A model generated the notes under the pieces. That model saw nothing but the letters and a program-made list of their open reading frames with translations, made no database searches and had not been told where the DNA came from. From NCBI GenBank assembly GCA_025786725.1, contig JAHLTZ010000044.1:62001-126000 (forward strand): a DNA stretch of 64,000 bases, in the 5' to 3' direction. Below, one piece after another: positions 51,511 to 63,071 of this stretch (position 1 is its first letter; every line of letters starts with the position of its first letter). Made by a program: the position numbers and the translations under genes. This DNA is from Syncephalis fuscata (Eukaryota > Zoopagomycota > Zoopagomycetes > Zoopagales > Piptocephalidaceae).

Positions 51511-52731
51511 TTAGACACGCTCGGCGGGCATCGTTGTTTCAAATGTATTTGGACCAGCGACCGGTTTTTGATAATGGTAAAATTGCCAGAAAATCTATTT
51601 CAAAATTAAGTCTATTTAGAACGTGTGCTGTGTGTGTGTGTGTGTGCCACTCGTTAGTGCCACTTACCACAAAATCAAAAAACAGTGTTCCACCACTAAA
51701 GAGGTAAGATGAATTGAGTGTTAGATATTTGTTTAAGCTAAATCACCTGGTTCTACTCTGCCCCTCCTTACCTTCCAATGAGCCAGGGTAGGTTAATAAG
51801 CAGATAGGTGTAATCCAGAGAATAGAAAAAGATCGACTATGAGCATTATTATTATTATACAGGCCAAGGATGGCATAAGGCAACGTTTAGACTAGTGACA
51901 AGCCAAATGGTATGACAGCTAACTTACCGCACAATAGGTGATATTGCCAAGCACACAGTAGATAAACATGAGCATTGATAGTCCTTCGCATGACTTGTTA
52001 CGAAAGTTTAGTATAATTTGGGGAATGCGTGCGCCCACTAAATAAAACAAAATAATAGTAAAATGTTAAATCCATAATAATAAATACTATTTTTTTAAAT
52101 ACCATAACAAATGGCCGAGATGTAGCCAAAAACTTGAGGCCATAGCTGAATTGTACCATAATCGCGGTGGGGTCGGTTTTGTTGTGCATCTACGCTTATC
52201 CAACGGTGAACAAGCCCAATGGCTATTATGCTGAGCACGGGTAAAATACAATACAAAACAGTTTTTCGTAAACGATTATGGCCATTGCTGGCCTGTGGCT
52301 CGTCTTGTACCAGTCTAGCTGTAGTAGCCTCGGTCAATAAAAGCGTGTGTTCATTTGCATTTTTTTGCAGCAAAACACGCTCGTCATACTGAGATGAAGA
52401 GGACGCGTCTCGATTGCGATAATAAAACATTTGCCATAGCAATGCCACGTCGGCCAGCGTATAATAGATCGCCAGGAGTAGCATGGTGAAAAGTAGATTC
52501 TGCAATACTACACCCACTAGATTAAATAAATCGCCAACAATCCAGATAAGAATAAAGTGCAACGATAGCGAGTCACTTGATTTCCGTTTCCAATTCTCGT
52601 ATAATTGTCTAGTAACTAGAGTTATATGATGAAAAGGCTGTTATCAGTATTACTTACGGCGCAAATACAACAATCCAGCAAGCAATCGACAAATAGCCAG
52701 TGATGGCCGATATAAATTGCATATCTATCAT
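51511..52731 (-). CDS. PQ-loop vacuolar cationic amino-acid transporter (Ypq/PQLC2 type)
   Basis: Seven-helix transporter with two PQ loops: FAPQLYENWKRKSSDSLSL near the N-terminus and ARIPQIILNFRNKSCEGLS in the second half, each with the invariant Pro-Gln. In yeast (Ypq1-3) and animals (PQLC2) these export or exchange Lys, Arg or His across the vacuole/lysosome membrane. Exons: 52731-52658, 52608-52103, 52037-51928, 51836-51772, 51695-51668 and 51594-51511, total 867 nt, 288 residues, frame intact. The acceptor of exon 2 is the second of two closely spaced AGs (TACTAG|ACAA); the first would destroy the PQ motif. A hydrophilic loop (52230-52400) separates the repeats. Confidence 0.92.
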
Positions 52732-52904
52732 ATTCACAGAACTATTGACGGATACTCTACTGTTTTATAAACTGTGCTTTTTCTTTTTCTCTTTAACCAC
52801 ACTTGTATATAGCCAAATTACAACCGTTGGAATTGCGCGAAAGGAGAATACAAGAGAAAAACAACACAAAAAAGGCAGGTTGAAAAGAAAAGCGTGTGGA
52901 CGAA

Positions 52905-53171
52905 TCAGCGTTGATCAAAGTCGCGGCACATGAGTTCCATGAGAACAGATGCTGAAACATCCATCTTATCAGTATCGATAGATTGATTATAGTAGATGAG
53001 CCAATGGCTCGGTGCTTCACCATTTAAAGCGTCGACGATACTTACCATTTAAGCCAGACTTGCTGCCACGTCTTTACATGGACTGGCTTAGAAACAGTAT
53101 CAGCAATCTATTTAGTTGATTGGCTTATTTATGCCAGTATATTACATTAATAGCTATATATTGCGTACCAT
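52905..53171 (-). CDS. Possible tiny gene (about 68 residues), unrecognised
   Basis: Too short for usual ORF calling. On the minus strand an acceptor CTAAATAG at 53108 is followed by an open stretch reading IADTVSKPVHVKTWQQVW, then, one base out of phase at about 53040, SIVDALNGEAPSHWLIYYNQ to MCRDFDQR and TGA (52905-52907). A lone ATG at 53171-53169 followed by GTACGC could be exon 1, as in RPS24. With one added base the model is 207 nt. Composition is amphipathic with several Trp; no family recognised. It could also be the last exon of a decayed gene. Confidence 0.35.
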
Positions 53172-53791
53172 ATATTTTAGCTTTTAATTCTAAGATTGTG
53201 GCCTTAAAGCTTATTAATTAATTAAAATGTTTCTATCACATAACATGTTGTATACCATTAAACATTTCTATACAATTTAATTTAATTTATTAAAATTTGA
53301 AATGACTTGAGGAGCCAAATGACTACATTTAATAACATTCGCGCAATTAAACTAAACATTTGTTCTATTGAACATGATAATGGGTGGTGAATGACATCAT
53401 CCATCCAAGTCAACATCGTCATAGATTTATCATCATTGTAGATTCACTATCCAGCATGCATATACTCTCTATTCACCTATATCATTCCCATTCTATCTCA
53501 CACCATTACTAATACTATTTTATTATTTTTTATACAACTAGAATCGCTATCGAGCACTTGGCTTTCTCTTTGTTATCGCTCTCGCAATTATTCTAGCACA
53601 TGCCACAACTAGAAAGGGAAATCTATTTTACGCATACTAGTTTTCTTTTGCGTTTAATCGTGTTTAATCAACATAATAAATCAAATGGCAAGTACAATAT
53701 TTAATAATAGCGCAGTCATAATAAATGTAAATGTATAAATCAGAGAAAAATGAAAGTGAAATTAAGCAGTAACAAACATTAGGACTGCTGT
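53172..53791. other. Spacer with an R2 copy
   Basis: AT-rich. R2 copy d lies at 53335-53520. From 53540 to 53791 AT-rich DNA at the 3' side of the Rho GEF gene. No host gene seen. Confidence 0.55.
53335..53520 (-). repeat. Repeat family R2, copy d
   Basis: Reads CATTTGTTCTATTGAACATG, GGTGAATGACATCATCCATC, GCATGCATATACTCTCTATTC and TATATCATTCCCATTCTATC: the reverse complement of copy a at 31850-32060, with moderate divergence. Confidence 0.75.
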
Positions 53792-56700
53792 TTAGCTTAG
53801 ACGCTGGCAGTAACTGGCGGGAAACCACCCAATACCGCCAGTATCAAGATCTTTTCCATACCACCAATCACCTTCTTCGTCTAAACTGATCACGCCAATG
53901 GTCGACCCTACTGAACTTAGCGGTAGCTCACCCGGTGTATCATTGGCCGGTGTGTATGGATATAGACTAAGACAAATGAATAGATAACGGGCCGTTGGTT
54001 CGGCTTGATCCTCGCTAATACATACATCGGCACTAACACTCGATGATAGTTTTGAGTGACCAAGCTTTTGATCGCTGGATGCAGTAGATGGTTCGTTGTC
54101 CGCTTGTTGTGGCATCGTTTCTATATTTTGTAATTGACGGGCTATAGTATCATTAGCATTATCAATATTATTATTAATGTTAGCAATCAATAGTCAATAT
54201 GAATGTTGGCTATTACCTAATACACCATTAGGTGCTAGACCGGGTAAGGATCCATGTGATACTATACCAATAATGGTTATTACATTATAAATGACTATTT
54301 GGACCTGATCTCACCTGATCGGCGTAATCCTTTCATTTTACGACGTATTGCTGTTGCCTGTACTGATGGATCAATAACATCACCAGGTAAATCCTCCGAG
54401 TGTCGTGTGATATTCGATTCACGCGATAGCTGTTCTATTATACTAGGCGGCTTGGACGAGTAATTGGCTATTGATATATACACATTCGTTAATTATAATA
54501 CATAATTACCTATGCTGCTACTTACATTGACGCGCACTGATGTTTTGTAGTGAATCGTCGCCGATTGAAGTAGTAGCGCCTACCGCTAAAGAGTAGTTAC
54601 AAAGAATTAGTGCAATTCTAAAACGTATCGCCCATCTAGTCTACTTACTAAGATCACGCCAAGATCCATTAACTACGCTAAGCTCCATCAAAAGTGTTGT
54701 AAAACCAAATTCACCTTCCATAGCATTTTGGTGATCGGCCACGACATCTTTTATGTCACCACGACAGAACCCTTTAGCTTTTAGCTGTTCAAATGTATCC
54801 TTTGATTCTTCATTCAGTCGTCGATAGGTATCAGCTTGTAGTTTGGCCAGATCAAGGGCAATTAAGTTAAATATACGACCAGTACATTGGAAAAACAGCG
54901 GCAGCTCCTCAATAAGCTGAGCATTAATAGCCACGTAAGTATTGGCCGATGCTTGGGTCATACGATCGGGCTAATCAATCCTAACATTAGCATCCAAATT
55001 GATATCAATCATAGCCAACACATTTACCTTATCATTACGCTGTTTCATATCTCGAACTCGATCATAATCAATCAGTTTCTTGGACCGTTTAGTAATCACC
55101 GCATGTGGTCCTTTATACAGTTCAAGTAACCGTTCAATAGGCTCCCGCACCAATAAACGTACATCACGTTGCTATTCATTCACAAGTAAGCTTTGCATGT
55201 TACAGTTCGTATTTACTACTTACCGCATTTTGCCATGTTTCTGTAGCAATTCGAGCCATACACGCTCTATAAGCAAGAATCTGTTTACCGTGGCTTATTT
55301 TCCACAATGGATCCCGCGACACTAAATAGATATCTTCAAATGATGTGGCCTGGATACGCTGCCATTCAAAGTAGGCTACATAAAGTGTATTATTAGTAAT
55401 GGCACGCGTACAAATAATATAGCTATTAACCTACTTCTTAAATTCTGTACCCAAGATTCAGCATCTTCTAAGAATACACGAATCAATCGTTGTTGCAATA
55501 GGAACCGTTCATATAATTCATTAAATTGTTCATCAACCTAATATATATTCAATTAGCCAATAACAGATATACTAATCAATAATGACGTACAGATTCATCC
55601 AATCGACCGGCTCGTTGTAATAGTTTACGTGTATTACGATTAAATCGTTTTTGAAGACCATGTCTATAGTAAATAGTAAACATATTAATACAAAATACCA
55701 ATTTAACTTTAACTACTTACCGAATCTAAGTAAATAAATAAATTAATACAATACAATACAATACATCAAATGATCATTATTTATAAGTAATAATTAATAA
55801 AATAATACACTTTTACTTACATCAACACTACGCTTCCTACCACCTACAATACCTTCAACCACTTCTTTTCTTCGTTTTACTTCATTAATACGATCAGCCA
55901 TATTTTGTAATTCGCCACTTAATCGAAGCAATTGTCGATGATCTGAATGTTCTGCATCCGTATGTTTAAGAATTTCCTATAATGACGTATTAATAAACAT
56001 CTATAGTCGATTGACTATCATTATTTACCTGAATAAGTAATGGATACTTTAATACACGTTGTACCGGTTTAATCAACAATGATCCCAAATCCCAACTTGT
56101 CGTCTTTCCGGCCAATTGTTCTTTACAGCTCTATATCATTTACTAATATATTAATATATAAATATAAATATTATTACAAATAACTTACCATAAAGAACTT
56201 CATGTATTGTGATTGCGATTCTAAATCCTGTAAACGTTCCATGGCCGCATCAAATCGTTTACAATAATCTGCATAAACATATTCCATCCGTTTAAGCTAT
56301 AAAAATAAATATGATTATCCATAATTAATATATAGATATAGATATATACATTAATATTCACTTACTTGATTTAAAAATATACTACCTATGTTGCCACCAT
56401 CATTGATCTTTTCTGATTTAGTAGGCATTTTAAATATAAATGTTTTACCATCATTTTTAGCCATCATTTTACTCGCTTCAGCCAATTCTTTAAGAAATAT
56501 ATCGGCATGTTCTTTAACGTGTTCGATATTAGTGAATAGCACTCGAATATCCAATGGTCTAAATAGCGGTGACACTTTAGCCGCCTCGTAATAGACGTCG
56601 ATAAGTACGGCCAGATCACTGGCAAATGCTGCCTCGGTGTTAACGAGTTCCGACACGACCATTCTACGCCGTTCAGCCGCCTCGGCCAACTCTAGGGCAA

Positions 56701-59418
56701 TATCCGCTTCGGCAATAACATCAGTAATAAAACGCGAATCCTTTAGCTCAACACTTCTAGATCGCGATAGTGTACTAAGTCGTGAACCACGTCTTTGGGT
56801 CGATGGATCCGTAAGTGCATCCAACGGTTTAGACACCATTGTTGAATCGGTCGTATAATAATTAGACGATGAAATACGATGAAACTTCGTTGGTGATTTA
56901 AGAGCCGCCAATACCAATGCACTCTGTCGACTAATACGTACACCTTGCAATATTTGTTCTTCTAGTTTTGCCGGACTGGTTAATGTATTTCTCGCGGCTA
57001 AAGCAATAAATTGCTGCTGTTGTTGCAATCGATGCTGTCTCTGCATTTGATCAAGCACACTCAAGTCATTACCCCTTTTAAGTCCTTCGCTTTCGTGCAT
57101 AGGTATAGTTCGCTGTATCCTACGAGAATCTACCATTGTTTTACCACGTTGTCGACTAGCAGAGCGCACGGGTGGTGTAGGCGGTACAGGTGGCTCTCGT
57201 TGGTGTATAGGGCCACTGGTAATGCTCGACTCGGTGTCACCTTTATGATAGGAGCAGTGTTACTATGAGTACGATGCCGTACTGATTGTGATCGAGGTAC
57301 TGCAGTTGATAATAACGATGATGACTGTGTTGAAGTATTTCTAAATCCATCGAGTGATGAAGCACGTCCATGAAGTGCTATTGATGTATTACTACGGGTG
57401 TCCTCTCCTTTAAATGGATGTTTATTCGTACGTGGTTCATCTAATGGACCGATTAATGCTGATTCTGACTTTGAGTGACCAGCATGATTGGCCCGATTAG
57501 CCTTGGATATATTTCGTTGGGCTATATAACCTGAAGCGAGTCCATTATCGCGTGCCTTTTCATTCATCAGTTGTAAAGCCTCTTTACCGAATACTGAGGC
57601 AATGGATGGATGCTTTCCTCGACCACCACTCATAACATCTTCATCTGTATCGGGTGATTTGGTATTTGATGAACTTGTGGTACCATTGGAGTTCATACTA
57701 TCCCCGGCCATTTCTTCTTCTGACAATGCTTTAATAGTAGAGAATATACGCTTTCTTCTGGTCTGGTTAGCTGAATGGGAACGACGGGGTGTACTTTTTG
57801 ACAATGATCCAATTTCTACTAATGGAGGAGGTGTTGATGCACTACTTGCCGTTGATAGTGGAATACTAGGCATTGAAGGTATCGATGATATGGATGACAT
57901 TGAAGTATTAGACCCAGCTACTTCATAGTCATCTTCTTTCGCTTTAGTGACATCCTGTGTCTTATCTTCAGGTATAGTAAATACATTACTGGTACGAGAG
58001 GCTACCTGTTCAAGTACATCTTTAGCGTATAACTGTGATCGAGTACGTGGTCGTCGGTATTGTGTCTTTGAAGGTGTCCGCTGTAAATCGGGTGCCGATA
58101 CACTTTGTTTATTATGCAACACCTAAGCAATACTATTAATTCAACTACAATAAATAATCTAACTAATGACTTACCTCTGATCCTCATCTTCATCTTTATC
58201 TTTATCTTCATCTTCATCTTCATCTTCATCTTCATCTTCTTTAATCTCATTTTTAAGCGTTGATAATGGTCTACCAAAATGAGGTTGAGGTGATTCAAGT
58301 GGTAATGGTGAATCTGATTCTGATTCCATATCAATGGCACTTGTTGCTGTAGTCAATAAAGTACGTAATGAAGTATCAATGGCAATGCCTCCGCTTTTAA
58401 TTACTTTCAATTTTGCACCCATACTCGTTAAAGGTTGTGATGGTGATGGATGTAGTTCAGTAATCAATGATGGCATAGATGTGTTACTATTACTTTCTGT
58501 ATTTGTTGTTGTTGTTGTTATTGCTTCTACTAATACTGTTACATTTGTGATTGATTTAGTTGATTCAACAGTGGTTGATGTTAAAGTATTAATCTTATTT
58601 GATAAATGTTCATTATCATTTGAATTACTATTTGTAATTGTATGATTAGAATATTCACTCTGCTTATTAACATCGTTGAATGATTCATTGATAGTATCAG
58701 TTTCTGATGCTGATGCTGCTACTGCTTCGGCTTCAGCTGCCTCCATCGCTTTAGTTAACATTTCAAGACTTGGCATATTAGATCGCCGTGTTTCTCCCCA
58801 GACTGACATTGATCCAAATGGTGATGTTAGATTAGACACCGGCGATGATAGTGTTGAAGTACTGGGCGATGAGTTGGCACTTTCAAATTTGGCACGCAAA
58901 TCATTAAAAGCCTTGCCACGTTCAGTGATAACCCGGCCAGATAATCGATCTGATGCTGATTTGGGTCCTGCCGAGCTCAATGGAGAACTATTAGGCGGCA
59001 ATTGTTGGGTATTTAATTTTAGACCGCTTTTTATTGCCTTGGCACTTGCACTGTTCGTCGATCGATGGTGGCCATGATCCGGCACTGAGGTGGCCATTTC
59101 ATGTGTATCGTGTGTTGTTTTGGCCGTCGCGTTCGTCGGCAATCGTTCACTCGCCCCTCCATTCTGGCTTCTAATCGATGACGATCGAGTGGCGTTGCTT
59201 CGAGTTAGACTGCTACTTCGCTGACGAGTCTGAATATCATTAGTGCCATTGCCCGCCTGCGGTAACGGTGTATACGGTGAATTAGACGGAGTTTTACTTA
59301 TATCAAGCACGGTTGGCGTGGTCTCTGTCGTTAAACCCGCCGACAGAGATGTATTTTCTCCGCTAGATTCCGCGGCCAACGATGCTAGATTAGATGGTGT
59401 GGTTGTTGTTACAGTCAT
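53792..59418 (-). CDS. Rho-family GEF with DH, BAR and SH3 domains (Tuba/DNMBP type)
   Basis: Large multi-exon gene. N-terminal 700 or so residues are Ser/Thr-rich and disordered, with an acidic DEDEDE/DK run (58185-58245). The DH (RhoGEF) domain begins at about 56700 (VVSELVNTEAAFASDLAVLIDVYYE) and continues through LLIKPVQRVLKYPLLIQ (about 56070). A BAR domain follows (55330-54640; ERLLELYKGPHAVITKRSKK, LIEELPLFFQCTGRIFNLI). The end is an SH3 domain (LYPYTP, EGDWWYGKD, GIGWFPASYCQRL). This order matches dynamin-binding protein/Tuba and fungal Cdc42 GEFs, so Cdc42 activation at curved membranes is a fair inference. The start MTVTTTTPSN at 59418 is preferred over an in-frame ATG at 59532. One missing base at about 57218 (CC in place of CCC on the coding strand) breaks the frame before SGPIHQREPPVPPTPP. 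Confidence 0.85.
58185..58245. repeat. Hexanucleotide repeat encoding an Asp/Glu run
   Basis: + strand (CATCTT)n, about ten units with a few TTATCT variants. On the coding minus strand it gives alternating Asp-Glu and Asp-Lys. Length is likely variable between strains. Confidence 0.85.
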
Positions 59419-60567
59419 AACCAATGGTTTGAGGCGTGCAAACGGAAGCCCGCACCTGGTTAGAGTGGTAGACCGATAGGAATTGTAAGGAAACGAATGA
59501 GCGGTAATAAACGCTCGCTGTCCATATACCAATAATACAAATGTTCAATAAAACAACGGAAACACAATCCACAGACAAATGGCCAGCTAGCTCGCTAGCT
59601 AGTTAGTTAGTAGTTAGTTAACAACAAAGATAGAGCGGTGCAAAGAAGATGGTGCAAGAGAGAGAGAGACTAAACAGAACCAATGTAAAGATAGGACGAG
59701 GTTGGAAGAAGCGACACGACCACTAAACCGGCAGTCCAGTCACTAACCAAGAATAGAGTAGGAATTATCGAGGACTAGTACACAGATGAGTGCGCAGCAG
59801 TGTGTTTTAGTCTAGAGCAACAATAGAAGAGACAGTAACACTGGAATAAGTAGTGTGATAGTGTAGCGGTAATAGTGGTGGTGGTGTGGTGGTGGTAATA
59901 GTAATAGTAATAAGCAGTAATAGTGGCAAAGGTAAGTAAAACTTGTTATTGTTATCACAATGCACACACACATGCACACATTCTCTCTTATTCTCTCCCT
60001 CTCTCTCTCTCTCTCTAATGCCTTTATTGAGTTCAAGCAAGCATGTGTGCATGCACATACACACACTGTGGTTCTTTCTCAGTCATTTCTGGTTTCGAGA
60101 TCTTGTTTTCCATAGTCCTTGTCTGTGTGTATCCATATGTATAAGTATCATGCCATATCTTGTGTACATTTATGTTGAAACAGTCGATCAAGGTAGGGAG
60201 TACAATATTTTCAAATGTATCCCAAGACTACATCGTTATTGTTTTCATTACAAAGGTTTATCATGTCTATTACCAATAACGATATCATCTAATGGATGCT
60301 GCAGTATAATAGATGTCTATAGTTACGTATTTATATAAATTGAGGGGTGTGTGCGTGGATAGGCGGTGTTTCAATATGTGTATAATTCCGCACGTTTAAT
60401 GACAGCAGTACCAAAAAAGGTAATTCATATCTTTATTTGTAGGACGAGTCAATCCATCAGTCAATAAATAAATCCATTTAATAATTATTGATTAAATAGT
60501 TAATTAATTAATTAAATGATTACTGGATTGGCTATTTAAATCATTGAAGTAATTTAAACAAAAAACT
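59419..60567. other. Rho GEF leader and spacer with microsatellites
   Basis: Leader and promoter side of the Rho GEF gene. Contains TAGC/TAGT repeats (59583-59622), a GA run (59653-59668), GGT/GTA trinucleotides (59870-59925) and a (CT)n run (59993-60017). No gene supported; open frames here are low-complexity shadows. Confidence 0.55.
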
Positions 60568-61450
60568 TCAACGATTGGCTTTCTTTGCCGGTGGCAGTAC
60601 AAACTTGGTTCCTTCACCTGATTGGCGACCATTAAGCATAAAGCCTACCCATGGAACAATATTCCAATGTAGAGAAAAGGTGACGCTTTGTTTACTGAAA
60701 TAGTATAATTGCCAGTAATCAGTTAGTTAATTGCTTAATGCTAATAATAACCAAGTATAGAGTATATTACCTATCAAATGTGCGGCGAATATTGTCTAAG
60801 CCGTATTTATGTGACATGCCACGTAGTTTTAATTTTGCCTCTTCAACCGACAACACCAGTGTGTCCCAAACAGCAATTTGGTTCTTTTCCTATAATAAAT
60901 ACATTTGTTAATACCAATCATTGTTCAATAGTATGGATAGTACACACATATGATTTACTTTCATATTCAGCCACTAAATTGACATATAATTGTTTTGTAT
61001 TCCAGTTAAACAATGAAGTCAGATCTAATCGTGGTTAGTTTAGAATAGACCGTTCGTTACTACGCCTATCATTAAATACTACACGCCATTATCTACCTGC
61101 ATCCATATCTATTTCCGTAAAAACAAAATCTCTTGGTACACCTCCATCGCTGTAAGACGTATCAAGGCTGCCGTGGTATCTGGTAGAAGAACACGGTCAG
61201 CTTCATTTACTTCATCTACTAGTGTACTCGAATCGTTGTATCGATCTCGTCAAGTATTCTTTTTACGACAGGCAATTCATAGATTCGGTATGGCTACTTA
61301 CACTTGGATATTGTTTACAGCAATATCTGCACTAGGTGCGACACTTGGCAAAGCAAGCCAGCCCGATAACATTGCTAGAGGCAGCAATATTAAAAAGCCG
61401 GTGGTGGCCGTAGCCGTTACCACGTTAAGTCGCTGAAGTAGCGAGTACAT
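60568..61450 (-). CDS. SPC3: Signal peptidase complex subunit 3
   Basis: ER membrane subunit of the signal peptidase complex: one N-terminal TM helix and a lumenal domain. Start MYSLLQRLNVVTATATTG, TM FLILLPLAMLSGWLA, then DLTSLFNWNTKQLYVNLVAE (the family signature), IAVWDTLVL, KLRGMSHKYGL and VTFSLHWNIVPWVGFM. Exons: 61450-61302, 61179-61097, 61024-60948, 60889-60771 and 60694-60568, total 555 nt, 184 residues, in frame. The third donor is GTGTGT at 60947; the more canonical GTAAAT eleven bases earlier breaks the frame. Length is normal for the family. Confidence 0.9.
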
Positions 61451-61754
61451 TGAATAAAAGATGACAAAAAACGAGTGCTGACGCAGCAGTAATCAAGAGA
61501 AGAGATCTGTAAAGAGAAATAGGAAGTAACGACTAAATGAGTTAATTAATATTCGTTTCAATTTGATATCCATAATAATAATAATTAATAGTCAACCATT
61601 AATAGACAAGTACACTGAATTATAAACAACACAACAATTACAAACATATAGATTCAATTTAATTGGATTAAAGGGTATACCGTCATTTATATGATAAATT
61701 GAACTAGGCACTCGATTGAGTAATTGTATTGACCAGCCTACACCAATGTTAATA

Positions 61755-62775
61755 TTACTCGTTATCCGGCCATGTACCACTTGCCAGTCTAAGCCTTCCG
61801 TTAGACCTTCGCCTTTAACAGCGCTTGTCTTGAAGATGGTCCAGGTTCGCTGGCGTAACGTACTTAGACCAAGTGCCTCGGTAACCTCGACGTCTGTCAT
61901 GGCACCTGGCATATCCTATGTAACGTGGCAGTTACACGGTAACATGGTTTCGTTAGCTATTTAAGCCCATTCACTTTTAAACTCACCTGTTTATTAGCAA
62001 ATACCAATAGTGTAGAGTTTTTCAATTCTTCTTCCTATTGTAAAGTGATTAGTTAGTAAATACGTAATCAAATAGCAATTGGTATTAATTTTTACGCACT
62101 TCAAGCATTGACATCAACTCTTCTTTACTCGTACTAATACGATCTCGATCACAACTATCCACAACATAGATGACTGCATCGGTATTTGCATAATAACAGC
62201 GCCAATAGGGTCTATTAAAACATTGATACACATTACATTATCGATTGACAATACTAGTAATTGGGCTAAATAAATCACTTACCGAATACTAGTCTGACCT
62301 CCAAGATCCCAGACTATTAACAAATATTCATTGATTCGTTATATTATATAATTAGAAGGCACTCTATACATCCATCATCTACTTGCCTTGGAATTTTATA
62401 TTCTTATAGGTTACCGTTTCCATATTGAATCCAATAGCTATTAAGTAATAAATAGGCATTATCGTCTTTATAGATAGCAACTCTAGCCAGTTGATTACAA
62501 CTTACTTGGAATAGTTGAAATTACTTCTCCCATCTTTTATTATTGTTATTGTAAATAGTAAATATCTATATAGTGCTTTGTTCTATACAAACAACCTACT
62601 TGCATTCGGTAGAGAATCGTCGTCTTGCCAGCTCCATCGAGACCGAGAATAAGGATGCGCACCTCCTTTGCGCCCCAAATAAGACGAGAGAATATACTAG
62701 AAAATGTTTGACCTAGATGCATACCTGGTAAGCACCAGGGCAACAATACTACAGCCTAGTCATCTACTTACCCAT
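61755..62775 (-). CDS. ARL1: Arf-like GTPase Arl1
   Basis: Golgi GTPase that recruits GRIP-domain golgins. Reads [12 protein letters not shown] (N-myristoylation Gly2), P-loop [20 protein letters not shown], switch [26 protein letters not shown] and NKQD, followed by [17 protein letters not shown]. At least eight exons; exon 1 is only ATGG (62775-62772). The intron 62386-62314 uses a GC donor (GCAAGT). As read, the last exon runs on to 61592 and adds about 45 odd residues after GLDW. With one more G in the GG before CAAGTGG, the protein would end in ASGTWPDNE at TAA 61755, close to the normal 180 residues; I prefer that end. Confidence 0.9.
62314..62386 (-). other. GC-AG intron of ARL1
   Basis: Donor GCAAGT after TTCCAAG, acceptor TTAATAG before TCTGGGATC. 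Joins KFQ to VWDLGGQ exactly as the conserved family sequence demands. Length 73 bp. Confidence 0.85.
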
Positions 62776-63071
62776 AGTCAAGTTGTCAAAATGTAAAGTG
62801 TGCTGTTTAAAAGGAATTCGATAGACAAAAAGTTGCAAGTTTAAGATGAATCGGGAAACAATTGGTTCTCCTTTATGATCAGTGTATTATATTAATGGAA
62901 TTAGCATTGTGATGATTATTAATTGTATTGTTATTAGAATCAAATAATAAAACAATATTTATTTAGTTTAAAGTGTGTAAATAAAAAGTAGCTATACTAT
63001 ATTTATATAAAATAATCATTTAAGAATACAAAATATTATTGCAAAACAATAGAAAGTGCAATAAGAATGAA

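Noticed and set aside
56351-59532. Three separate genes on the minus strand between 56.3 and 59.5 kb
   Set aside because: The open frames are exons of one Rho GEF gene, separated by short introns and one single-base break at about 57218.
60948-60960. Frameshift in SPC3 at the exon 3/4 junction
   Set aside because: It appears only if the GTAAAT donor is used. The GTGTGT donor eleven bases later restores the frame and gives 184 residues, so no error is needed.
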